Shown one piece after another: positions 12,401 to 25,000 of a stretch of 64,000 nucleotides of DNA (positions within the stretch are counted from its first letter, which is position 1; each line of letters begins with the position of its first letter). The position numbers and the translations under genes were made by a program. The notes under the pieces were generated by a model. It was not told the origin of the DNA and ran no database searches. It saw only the letters and a list, made by a program, of their open reading frames with translations. Source of the DNA: Chloranthus sessilifolius (Eukaryota; Streptophyta; Magnoliopsida; Chloranthales; Chloranthaceae); contig CM037591.1 in the NCBI GenBank assembly GCA_021018995.1, positions 3,230,001 to 3,294,000 of the forward strand, in the 5' to 3' direction.

Positions 12401-15400
12401 GGTTAGTATTGAACAATCAAAGAAGCAGAGAAGGAAGTGAAAGAGCTGTGAGTTGGGTCATAAAATCACAACTTGTCCGGTAAAGAGAGTCAGGATGATT
12501 GCTGCTAGCGCTGAATAGAGCCAAACAGAACAAGGGATGATGGAAAGTGTAGTATCACAAAGTCATACTAACTCAATTTTATGAATAGCACATTTGCTTC
12601 GTCTTGGAAGCGTCAACGCTTTGTTTTGGACGCGATGACGCTTCGTATATGAAGCATGTGTGCTTTGTGGCCGCTTCATTTATGAAGCGTTGGCGCTTCA
12701 TATACGAAATGTGGTTACTTTATAAACGAATTGTTAGCCACTACAAAAACAAAGCGTGGTGAATGGTAATTTTTCTTTGTGTTCATTGAATGGTCATTCT
12801 TTTTTTGTGTTCATCTGATCTTTTTTTTGTTTCTAATCCATCATCAAACGTCTTTTATTTCTTGAGGGGTTGGGCTACAATTATAATTGATTCCATTTTT
12901 TCTTAATTTGAATGATTGATTTCATTTTTTAATGTTTGGAATCCTTGCGCTGTCACTTCGTCTTGGAAGCGTCTACCCCGAGTCTAAGAGCGTTGTTGCT
13001 TCATATACGAAGCGCGATCGCTTCATAAACGAAGCATGGTCGTGTCACTAACGAAGTGCGCTCGCTTCATATACGAAGCATGCTTGCTTCATAAACAAAA
13101 CATTTCAACAAGGCTTAATAACCGTGTCCAGGCAATAACGAAGCGTGCTACTATTTGATTCAAATATAAGGTTGTTTGGATGTTGTCACTAGATCCTCCA
13201 TTGTTCATACTAAAAGGTCACAAGATGTCCACAGGTTGTTCCAAACGAAGAGTCCAAAGGCAAGCAAAATCCTGCAAATAATTTACCTATTGAAATCGTT
13301 TAGATTTGCTCCACCATTTTCATTTCCTTTCTTGTTTTCCTTGGAAAACTATTAAAAAGTTTGAATGAGAGGAAGCTGCAATCAGATAGGTATCTTGAAA
13401 TTTAAGCCACAAAACGTTTCATTACAACCTCAAAATGATTTCTTTACATCGACTTTCTTTATATTGTCAACAAAAAATACAACTCCGACTTTAGAGCCGA
13501 GAGAAGAAGTCGTCTCACGGGTCGACCGGTTTTGGAGCCGGGAGATGCAACACCGACTCTGGAGCCCGGAGAAGGGGCTGCTCCTCCCTAGGAAGAAGTT
13601 GTGGCTTTAGAGCCGGTAAGCTCCATCGACATTATAATAAGGTCATTGTCGTTCGGAATGACGACCACCTTGGCGGGGAGAGGGGGAACCACATGCTCGT
13701 TGTCGTCAGGAACGACAACCAACTCGTTGTCGTCGGGAATGTCGATAACCGAACTATTGTGACTACGGATGAAACGCTTGCGTACCAGCTGATGACTCCT
13801 TTGTAAACCGTTATGTTACATTTTGGTCTTAGAGGCTGATGAGAGGAGAGGAGACGAAAATAAAAGAAGAGACATGACTTTAAACAAAATGATCATTTTG
13901 AACCTTTAAAATAGCAAGCTACCATTCCATTCTTCGAGGACGTGATTGCTCTACAACTGTAGTCATTATTGTGCACTGCCCCAAAGGAGTACCGATGCCT
14001 GAAGAATTTAGCTATTTATTTTTCAACATTATTGCAATGGCTGTTGCTTTTTTATCATTATAGGTTGTTGGTTTTCCATGATTATTGACATGGATACACA
14101 TAAGTCATAACTAATACCAAGGGAAAGAGGTGAATGAAACGATGACGCTTCGACGAAGAAGCACTGGCGATACGAAAGAGCGCTGGTGCTTCTTTGTGGA
14201 AATGAAGTTACGTGTGATGTTAGCTTATGAACTGAATGGAGCGTTATTGCTTCGACCTAGTAGCGCTAGCGGTACGAAGGAGCGCTGACACTTCATTAGT
14301 CAAATTAAGATAGTTATGGTGTTGGGGTAATGAAGTGAATGGAGCGTTATTGCTTCGACTTAGAAGCGCTAGCGATACGAATCGCAGGAGCACTAATGCT
14401 TCATTAGACAAATGAAGTTAGGTATGGTGTTAGCTTATGAAGTCAAGCGAAAATTTGGTTAGACTATTGATTTTGCATTGCAGTTGTTTTGTCCAATCGA
14501 TTGAATCTTTTTAGATAAAATGTATAAATCTTATAAAGATAAATTGTAAAGTGTCATTTACATTGTTGTAAAGTGTCATTTACATTGTATAAATATTACA
14601 AAGATAAATTGTACAATTATACAAAGATTGTAACAAAAAATAAGTTAACCTTACTGTTATTAGGTTTACATTGTATAAACCTTACAGAAAATAAGTTACA
14701 ATACAACCTATTATAACAAAAAATTTAACTCAACGCTTCTTTCTTGTCACCCACATCCCATTGCTCTTTGACGTGAGTAGCGACGGCGTGCTCAATCTCG
14801 GCCCTGCAACGAAGCATGTCAGCTTGTGTAAATGTGAGTGGGAGTGCCATGCTGAAGCCCTCAACGTACTTCATCACAAAAACTCCATAGTCATAACCAT
14901 TTTTTTGGAGTGACGCGTTTTGACACCGGTATACTTCCAAGGATATTTCCCCAGAAATTGCATCGGTTGCTCCATATATATATATGGAGCTGGCAAATAC
15001 TCCGTCTGTCCAAAAAAATAAATGGACAGTGGTTACACATACATTGAAAAAATACTAAATAAAATTAAAAAATAGGGGGCGCTGATGCCACGATACAGAA
15101 GTGTTGACGCCCTGAAAAAGAAGCGCTACCGCTCTGGAGTCGAAGCGCCGACGCTCCGAAAAAGAAGTGTTGATGCTTTGACAAAGAAGTGCTAGCGCAT
15201 TGTTGGAGGGCATTATCGCGTAGTTGGAGGGCGTTATCGCTTTGTTTTGATAAGCGATTCATAGTCTTCAATTTTACCAGGGTGCTGATCTCGTTGCGAA
15301 ATTTCGACGTCAGTGACTTATCCGGGTTGGGGTCCACGACAACGATCGTATGGAGTGAGGAGGTGGCACAAGCAAGCGCTCAGTGGAGTGGATCGTCAAT

Positions 15401-18400
15401 ATGAATTGGAATAAACATAACTTTACAATCTACCACTGACAAGGCATGATTCCTATCGAAAAGGAAATGCCGCATCGGCTTCGTGCCATGTTGCGCTTCA
15501 AAAAATCCGGTGTAAGCGTTACACCGTCCCCCTAAGTCGGTTGGGAGGAAAGCTTCAAATGCTTTAAAGTCCATGGTTATGCATTTGAGGCCTAAAGGAG
15601 ACATCCGAAAAGTCTTCATAAACTTTCCAGGTTGCATGTCCTCCTTGTCGAGGACCCTAAAGTCCGCAGACATTATCTGCATACGAAAGTAAAAATATCA
15701 ATAAAATAAAGAGAAGCGACGCCGCGTTTCTATGGGGAGCGCCCACGCTTCAGTGGGGTAGCGACGGTGCTTCTATGTGGAAGCGACGACTCAACTATGT
15801 TGAAGCGCTGACGCTTCTATAAGGAAGCGATGGCGCGACTGTGTTGAAGCGCTGACACTTCAATATGGAAGCGACGACGCAACTTTGTTGAAGCGTTGAT
15901 GCTGCTTTGTGGAAGTGATGGCACAGCTATGTTGAAGCATTGGCGCTTCGCTCCAAGGAGTGCTAGCGTTGGAACAGAGAGGTTAGGCGATTAAAACTTA
16001 CCGAGTCTTGTATTTCCTTTGGGGCTTGTAGGTTGCGCAACATCTAGACGGTAATCTGCTGGCCCCCAACAATTGAGATGACAGTCCTACGTTCAGTTTC
16101 AGAAATAAGTTAAAACATAAGTTATATCTACAACGATAAATGTGGTGAGGGGATATACTTGCTCGTTCTCATTGTTCGGTTTTTCCCAAATAGCCTTAAT
16201 ATAGGCCTTCACTGATGTCATGGGGGCCGTTTTGGCCTTTTTGCGGGGCTGAGAGACCATGGGTTCCTTTCTTTTAGAGAGAGTTTTAGGGAGTGTTTGA
16301 GAGGGAGGAATCACAACGGTGGCTTTACCCCGGTTCTTCTCACTTCTCTTGAAGACGACTAGGGCTATCTTCGTTGTCGTCTTTAGCTTGCACTGAAGAG
16401 TTTTCCTCGGTGCATGGTTGCATGCGGGGCATCTCAGGACCGAAGTCATGAGACATAGTTGCTGCTGGGGGTGGTGGAGGTTGAGGTTGAGATTGGGGCA
16501 GGGTAGGAGGTTGGGGTTGGGGTTTGGAGGGAGTAGGAGGTTGGGGTTTGGAGGGAGTAAGAGGTTGGGGCTGAGGTTGGGATTTGCTTTGGATAGGAGG
16601 TTGGACCTGAGGTTGGGGCTAAGGTTGAGGTTTGCTTCTTCCTCATCTTCATCTTCCTCATCCTCTTCTTCTTCTTCTTCCTCGTCAAGGTTAATGACGT
16701 CAATGTCTAACCTCTTCCTCTACACGATAATGGGAGGGACCGCAGGTCCTTCACCCGCTTCTTCTGCAAATCTCCCCCCTGTTCGTCGAAATTCTTCCAT
16801 CACAGGTTGACTCTTCTCGTAGGGTGTGCACGCGAGTTCCCGGAAGGCCTACAAGAAGATATATTTTCCATGTTATTGACGAATGATAAAGAATTAAGAA
16901 AATCAAAATTGCCTCATTTGGAAAGCGACATCACTTTGTTTGGAAAGCGACATCGCTTCATTCTGAAAGTGATGTCGCTTCGTTAGAGAGGCGACATCGC
17001 CTCCTTAAACAGGCGGATCATGCAAATTACCTTATTCTTGAAATCTTTGATATAGAACTTCCTCGTCCTCTGATATGCCTCCCATTTCAGCAGCCTTGGG
17101 AAGTGGTGGTCGCCTTCAGACCTGTTGAGGCACTGTGTCAATCTCATATGCCTAGATCTGAGGAAGAACATATTGATGAAGTTTTTATGGACTTCATAGG
17201 AAATAACACCCAAAATTAGAGCACACCGTTACCGTTAAAATTAGAGCACAATGTTACCTGCAGGGTAATTGTGCAGCCGTAAATATTATATTTTTGCACA
17301 ATCTTTGCCCTCTCTGCTATTTCCCGGTTCCTCTTCGTTTTATCGACACACTGCAGTAGGTGCTTGTACGCCAAATCACGCCATAAATATTAGTTGAAAT
17401 TTGGGAGATTATCAATGAGAACGAGGTAGGGGTCGTCGACATTGTTGTCAAATCGCTTAAGCCATGCTAAGCGATTTGGCTCCATTTCGCTTAACGAATC
17501 GCTTAATCGCTTAAGCCATAGCGTACTTTTATTTTAAAAAAATAAAAATAAAAATAAAATAAATTACTAATAAGTATTCAAGTCTCTAGAAGGGAAAAAT
17601 AGACATTCTTGCATTTAAAAAAGAAGTTTTACATACTAATATTCAAAATTATAACTTTAATTTTGATACTGAGTACTAGCAATGTACTCTAAACATTCAT
17701 TTCTAACCCATTGTGGTACATCTCCATCATCATCACTAGCATTGTCGTCATCATTGAAATCATCTCCTTATGCATACGCTTTTTCTTCCTCTGTTTTGTC
17801 TTCGTCCGATCTCACTAGTATGGAATCTATATCATCTGACTGTCTATCCTCTTCTATTATTTCATTTTCTTCATCAATATGTATGCCTTGGCTACTACTA
17901 CCTCCACCAATAGTTCGCCTCCTCCTATCAGTGGGTGCCAGACCAAGAGCCGGTGCTTTAACTTGGGCCCATATCAAATCTTCCCCATAAAAGACAGACT
18001 TATATGGAGAATCAACCATCCATGGATGGTCAGTACACACATCATCCACACAGATGGGATCATAAAACCCCGATTTCTCTCGCCTTTCAAGGAATTGTTT
18101 ACGCAATTTTTTATTGTACTGCACGGACAACAAGTCATTGAGCTTCTTTTGCTCAAATCGGTTCCTTTTCTTTGTGTGGACCTGTTAGACACGAGGAGTA
18201 GGACTATTAAAAACCTTGCAATTTAATTAAAATATTCATGCATTGAGTTTACTTGTTTAAGACTTCAATTACCATCTCAAAAGAACTCCAATTTCGCTCA
18301 AATCCGGAAGCGGCACAAGTAAGGCCAAGTATCTTAATGGCTAGTTTTTTCAAAATGGGATCCTTTGTTATCGGATTTACCCCATAAGCTGCCCACCAGT

Positions 18401-18837
18401 CGGTTGTAGATTAAAGAGAATTATTAGAAGTTGAACTACTAGAGTATAAATAAAATACATTAATTAGTTTGAACTTTCAGAGACTTTTAAAGTTTTTACT
18501 TATAATTTTTGTAGTTCTATGTCGGATAACTATGATCCTTCCAAAAAATCCTTCCGCCTTCTTGTAACAGTTCAATTAATGACTTATTCTATCTTGTTCA
18601 CCTCTATGAGGGACTACCCTTTCTAAGCAGTCAAGAAAATCAATCATGTGAGTGGCATCGCTTCATCTCGATCCGGGTGTGCAAAGTACACCGCCGGATT
18701 AAGAATGAAGGCGGCCGAATATAGCGGAGATGCCATTTGACTTCCCCACTTCTTGTTGATTATATCTAACGCGGGTTGATATAATCTTGACTTGAATTGA
18801 TTATTAGATTTTATTTTTTCTTGTGCACCCTCCATAA

Positions 18838-18885
<48 letters not shown>

Positions 18886-20689
18886 TTGGTGGGTTCTTAT
18901 CACCATCCACCAATCATAACACCTCTACGATTGGTTGGGAGTCGCATAGGGTTTGTGCAATACTAGTCCAAAATTGGTTTTGGAGCAATGTTTGTGCAAC
19001 TTGTTTACCATCGACTTTCTTTGACCAAGGTCCATTGTTCCAATTGGCCGATGTTACAAAACTTCTAAGCTCATTTTTTTTTTTGCATACAAGCTTTGTA
19101 AAGTTAAAAATGCGATTGCAAATCGGGTCACGGTGGGACGTAATAAATTACCTCCTATTGCTTTACGCATTCTTTGAAGTAGAAGCGCATGTTTGTACAT
19201 AAAAACAACTATCCTCCTAGCCTTAACAATTGTTTTAATATATAGTTTGCCTATATCCTCTAAGATTAAGTCTAAACAATGGGCCGCACATGGCGTCCAA
19301 TATAGTTGCTGTCGCTTCTCTATAAGGAGTCGATCGCCGACTACGTAGGATGCCGCAGTGTCCGTTACAACTTGGACAGCATATTCGGGTCTTATTTCCT
19401 CTAGTCTTATCCAAAAGTGTAAATAAATATTCGACCGTGTGAGAATGACTGATGCATCTACCGATTTTAGGAATATAGTTCTGGTTGGACAATTTGTCAA
19501 GAAGTTTATCAATGTCCGACCGGTTCTATCCGTCCATCAATGTGCAACAGTATATTTTCTATGCATTATTGTATTCGGCTAATATATTGTTGGTCACTCT
19601 CACCTCTTCTTTGAGGCATGTTTTCCTGGATTTCATGGTAGGAAGGGGGTTTAAGTCTGGGCCCAAATTGCCCAAGAGCTTCACTCATCACTTTGAAGCT
19701 CTTTAGCTTAACGGTATTAAAAGCAATGCCGGCTTGGTAGAACCACTTAGCCACATATTGGATTGTGGTGGGTCTATCCTTACCCTTAAATCGGTTCTCT
19801 AGTGTTGTTTGGGCGGGTCCTTTACCCTCCCTTTGATTAACCACATCCTTCGAATGTGGCTGACACCACCCTTCTACTGTACCACGACCACGTGCTTTTT
19901 TCGATGGTGGTTGTGGAGGTCGTCTACTTTGGGCCATTGATGGTGTATATCTATCAGCTTCATAATCATCATGATCACCTTCCATATAGCCTTCTAAAAC
20001 ATCTTGATCATATTTTTTCCTAGAACGCTTGTCCATATACTCCATTATTTCCTTTCGAATTTTCGGAGTAGCTTTTCTACAAGCCTTAGCGTTTGATCCG
20101 GCTCCATGATCAAGATGTTTATGACGGCCTATGCCACTCGTGCTCTCATAATTACACATGGTACAAACTATGGTTGCTTTCTCGGTAGAACGCTTATACC
20201 GTCCATATTTCCAACTCGGATAATTCGATTTAGGTTTTAGAGGATTCGGGGTTGAAGATGTAGACATAATTAATTGGTGAATGATGATAGAAAGTAGGAA
20301 CTAGGAAAAGAAAATTAGAGATTTAAAATTTTTGAAACAAAAATAATAAAACTCAAAACTTCCCAAAAGGTTTGCTTGCTCGATCCGGGTCACTTAATTG
20401 ATAGAAGACTAGAACTATAAGCTTGCTTCACTCCTAAATCTTGATCCTTGATCTTTCCCTTTGAGGCTTTGTAACACACTAACACTAATATTACTAAGTT
20501 TACAACAATTTACTTCACTAAAAGAAAAGGATTATAAAACATAAAATAAAATAAAAAACTAGATTGGAAAGATGGGAGGAGATTCAGAGTAAAGAATAGA
20601 GATTAGAGAGGAAGTTTAAGCCAAAATAGTTGTGTGAGGGGTAGAGGACCCAACCCATCCTTTTATAGAGGCAATGAGACCTCAAAAAG

Positions 20690-20746
<57 letters not shown>

Positions 20747-22008
20747 TGCTCCAACGGTCATAAATATGTCCCTTGGAGCATTATGAGATCGCATAAGCCA
20801 TAAAACATGGCTTATGTGATCGCATAATGTCCAAATCGCATAAGCTATCATGGCTTATGCAATTTGGTGGCTTAAAATCGCTTAAGCGATGGCTTATGAC
20901 AACAGTGGTCATCGATGATGTATTTTGTGTTTGGGAAGAGGACAGTGGTGATAACGAACAACAAACAAAGCTTCATGAAGTCATCCTCACCACCCTCAGC
21001 TACGCCATTAATGACATCGAGGATATGTCACCTCTTTATAGGGTTAATGGCCTTGAAATATTTATTTCTGATCGTTTGGTCTTCGGGAAGGGGCTTGGAG
21101 GGAGGGTAACGGTGGGGGCCAGTCATTCGAAGATTAGTGATTAAGCAAAAATCAAGTGGGCGAAATCTTATGGGGCCCTTTCCAAAATTTCAGATATTTT
21201 TCCCAACTTAGAACTTGATGATATAGTCCAGGAGGCCATTAACGCTTTTTACATTCTTCGGTGTGAAAAAGAATTGCCTGAAGATTGATTCCGAAAGCAG
21301 TATTTTTCTATGTTCAGTTGTCTCGTCGTAAATCGACCGACACTTCACAATGGTGCACTTAGTCGCTGGAGTCCTGAGAATCATCTTGATAATCTGTGAA
21401 TCTTAAAAAGAATTAGTTTAAAGAAGAAGACATTAAAAAAAGAGCGTTATCGCTTCTACGTCGTAGCGCTAGCGCCTCTTTATAGAAGCGCAAATTCTTC
21501 ATTAAAGAAGTGTTAGCGCTCCGTCAAGGAAGGGACAATGCCTCTATATAGTGGCGCTAGCGCTTCATATTTGAAGCAGAAATAAAATAAAAAGGACTCA
21601 CCTTAATTCCGAAAAAAGGAAAAGGAGGTCGTCGCTTCGTTGTGTCTTCTTACTGCGCTTTGAGAAGTGTAAAATTAAGACAAAGATGAAAAGTAATTTG
21701 TGAATTTTTAATTCACAAATTTGCCCCCTCAAATAGACATTTCGAATGGTAATAATGGTTATTACAATTCCCGATGTTAGGCGTCGTATCCCCTGTTGCT
21801 TCACATCGCTTTACGCTTCAGATTCTGATAGCGGTAACTCTGGTTAAAGCGGAGTTAAATGATTAAAATGTAAGACGTCGCTTTGCGCGAAAAGTTTTTC
21901 GTGTAATGCCTAAATTAATGGGTGTAGAGATATCTCTACGCCCGGGCGCATAGACCCCGGGCCTCATATATATGAATGGAGAGAGAGAGAGAGGGCCTCA
22001 TATATATG

Positions 22009-22074
<66 letters not shown>

Positions 22075-25000
22075 TCCACTAGGCATTTGAATGCATCGCT
22101 ATGCCGTGCATTTGAACCAGTTGTGTGAAAAAACCTACCGGCTGATGGTACGCTTATGGTTTCAAGATCCATTGTGTGGAAGACCAGGGCGAAAAACAAT
22201 CTCTATCGTCTGATTCAAAGCAATTGATGCGTTCCAAGGGGTTTCAGATGTTGGCGCTTTTAGAATTCCTGTTGGCGCGAATAGAGTATTCTATATTAAA
22301 CACACACCCCTACCCACACATAAATAATATACATTCATACGTTTATATTTTAATTCTTAAAAGACTCGTATCACTATTATTCATGTGTATTTAAAGATAT
22401 CAGTTCTTAGGAATATGGAAGATTGGGCAGTTTGGCTTCCAATTTAGGCTTTAGGCCGCAAGGTGTGCGTTACAGCTGTCAAACATTTGTGATAGGACAA
22501 GATCATGATATTTTCTTGGAACATGGAGTTGTTTTCAATCAAATTTTTTTGAGACATTGTTTTTACTGGAATAGTTGCTTTGAACATGTTCGAAGCAAAT
22601 GATTGCTATGAAACAAAAGCAAGATCGTTTTGCTCATGTTCGTATGATGACTGTTCTAGAGGTGATCATATCTTATTAAATTTCTATTAAATTTATCTAC
22701 TGATTTTAATTAGATATCTAGTTATAGTATTACCTTGATACAAAATATTTTTAACTTATTCAAATTTTAAAATTTATTCATGCGTAGGCAGTATGGTGAT
22801 GCAAGATAACATGTTAGGACAGGACCAAGGTATCAGTATCGGGTATCAGTCCAGCTTGGATTGATACGTATCGGTCAATATAGATTACGGTATCGCCGAT
22901 ACCACATTGGTAGATAATTTTTTTATAAAAAAAAGTAAAGAAATGTGATTTGCATCGATCAGTATCAGTCTATACCGAGACGGTATCCACCGCTATTGAC
23001 CGGTATCGGTCCGATACGTCCCAATACCTGTATCAGGGTGGTATTGGTATCGGTTCTTGACGAAACCGATATGTATCGCCGATCGCTATCGGCCAAGTTT
23101 TGATACCATGGATAGGACATGTTGGATACTTTGATGTGATGTCATGGTGTTGACAGAAAGTGTCACGAGTTTTCTGGGTTTTTACTGTTTAGTTCAAATG
23201 TTTTTGAAATAGAAACATTTTATCAAAACCACAAAAAAATAAAAAAGGATGTCCATTCCTTTCTGTTCTTTGACTTGTTTCTCTTTAAGCTTTCTGATAA
23301 ATTCCTAAATAAAATAATAGGTAACTTTCGTATCTGGTGAAGAGCTTGGGGAATTGGGACCCACTTCTATTATTATTCTTAGCATACAGAAATCAAATCT
23401 CGTAGGGGCGGGATGTGGTTATGCATACCGTAGCACTAAAATATGCACCCTTGCATGAGTTAGGATTTCTGTGTCTATTGATATTTTGTAGACATTTGAA
23501 TTTGTGTTAAGATATTCCGGAATAAGTTGATTTCGATTTAGGCCCTGTTTGATAGCAAGGAAACGCTAAAGAGGAAATGAAATCAATTTCCTAGTTGATT
23601 TCTTGGGAAATGATTTTCTCTAGAAATGGATTTTCCACTGTTTGATTAGTGTGTTTGGGAAATGACTTTCATTGGAAATTGATTTCTCTTGTTTGATTAG
23701 TATGTTTGAAAAAGAATTTGAAAATGAGTTTAAGTTTGGATCAAAACTACTTTAAAAAATGATACTTTCTATATTTTCTACTTTTATGAAAGTAGAAGTT
23801 TGTTTGAACAAATATTGAGTGAGAAAAGAAGAAAAAAATATATTTAGGAAAATACGTAACTTATCACTTCATGTTGCACTAGTTAATGATTGATTTTTTT
23901 TTTTAATGTCAAAATCATAGCCGAAGTCAAATATTAACCAATAATTTTTTTAATGATATTCTATTACATTACAAGTTAACATCGTAGCATTATTTATTAC
24001 CAAGTTATACAAGTCAAAGTTTGAAAAGTTAAACTTTGACCAAACTTAAAAATTTGATCCATAAAAATGTGTAAAGCTAAATAACAAAGTTGTAAATGCT
24101 AGTATCTATTGTAAGGTTACTCGTCTAACGGAAATTAAATTTTTATAAAGTAAAACTTTGACCAAGAAAAACTTTTGCAATGCTCCAGCAAGTTACAAAA
24201 GCTCAACTGCAAATTAACATAACAATATTCATATCCATCGTTAGGTTACACTAGTTAAAAAAAAAAATCCCCAAATATCCACTTTTAATAAAAGTCAAAC
24301 TTTGACTAAACATAAAACTTTTATCAATAAAAGTTTTTAAGCCTAAAGTACAAAATTACATAGTAAATGCTAGTATGTACTGTAAGTGTACATGTTGAAA
24401 GAAAATTGAATTTTAAAAAAAAGGTCAAACTTTGACCAATAGAGAATTCAGCTATTTACCGCTAAGCTACTAATTAACACAACAATATTCATATCCATCG
24501 CTAGGTTACACTACTCAAAATTTGACTAAATATCAGCTTTTAAAAAGTCAAACTTTTACCAAATGTCAAAAAAATAAAATAAAGTTTGGTAATGTACTGC
24601 AAAGTAATAAATTAACAAAATAATAACCTCAATGGGGCTATAGAAGTTAAAAAAAATCAAATTGTGTTACATAGTCAGAATTTGACCAAATATCAAAGTT
24701 TGACTAATAAAAATTTACATTACCAAAATACAAATTAACATAGTAATAATCACTATGACCTATCAAGATACACTTCTCAAATTTTGACTAAAGTCTAACT
24801 ATGACCAATTAAAATGATGCAATGTATTTTAAAATTACAAATTATAACAATGATAGATATTTTTAATTATAATATTCCACTAATTAAAATTTGCAACTTT
24901 TATAAAAAAAAACGAACTTTGACAAAAAATCAAACTTTGACTAAGAAAAAATTTCACTGATACGTTATAAATTTATGTAGTAGTAGACTATCTATAATCA

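Larger units (their letters stand above)
17440..20907 (-). mobile_element. hAT transposon nested in the MULE
   Basis: 3,468 bp. Ends are CATTGTTGTCAAATCGC and, reversed, CACTGTTGTCATAAGCC, a typical plant hAT terminus. The flanks GTCGTCGA (17432-17439) and GTCATCGA (20908-20915) are an 8-bp target duplication with one mismatch. Removing it rejoins DUF1985-like coding on both sides. It carries a broken transposase gene and two (TA)n tracts. Confidence 0.92.
14725..21400 (-). pseudogene. MULE-borne DUF1985/Ulp1-like cysteine protease gene, split by a hAT element
   Basis: Read leftwards, 21300-20916 gives a DUF1985-like start ([18 protein letters not shown], then [19 protein letters not shown]). 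After the hAT insertion it resumes at 17431 with [13 protein letters not shown] and [14 protein letters not shown]. Next come blocks at 17213-16983 and 16703-16446 (Pro/Thr/Ser repeats of the QTPTSYS kind), a basic segment at 16449-16099 and the protease at about 15682-14725. There [15 protein letters not shown] precedes the expected catalytic His-Trp, and [19 protein letters not shown] is the catalytic loop. Active C48 proteases have Cys in that loop (YDCGVF); here it is Tyr. Stops and the transposon insertion also break the gene. The family cleaves SUMO-like conjugates; its role in MULEs is not established. Confidence 0.8.
9700..21900. mobile_element. Mutator-like element with transposase and Ulp1-like gene, in VPS60 intron 1
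   Basis: This region joins a plus-strand FAR1-type MULE transposase (10210-12540), a minus-strand DUF1985/Ulp1-like gene (14725-21400) and arrays of the AAGCG word on both sides and between the genes. Plant MULEs that carry an Ulp1-like gene form a known group (Kaonashi/KI-MULE type). Both genes are broken. I could not fix the terminal inverted repeats or the 9-bp duplication, so the ends are estimates. A hAT element (17440-20907) and a small MITE (10051-10200) are nested inside, so the MULE is older than both. Confidence 0.75.

Noticed and set aside
16418-16810. Plus-strand Leu/Gly/Ser-rich open frame
   Set aside because: It is the complement of a Pro/Thr/Ser low-complexity part of the Ulp1-like gene, with a run of Ser from a simple repeat.
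20827-21285. Plus-strand open stretch beside the hAT right end
   Set aside because: The minus strand here reads as the DUF1985 region of the MULE gene and continues beyond the hAT, so the plus-strand frame is a shadow.
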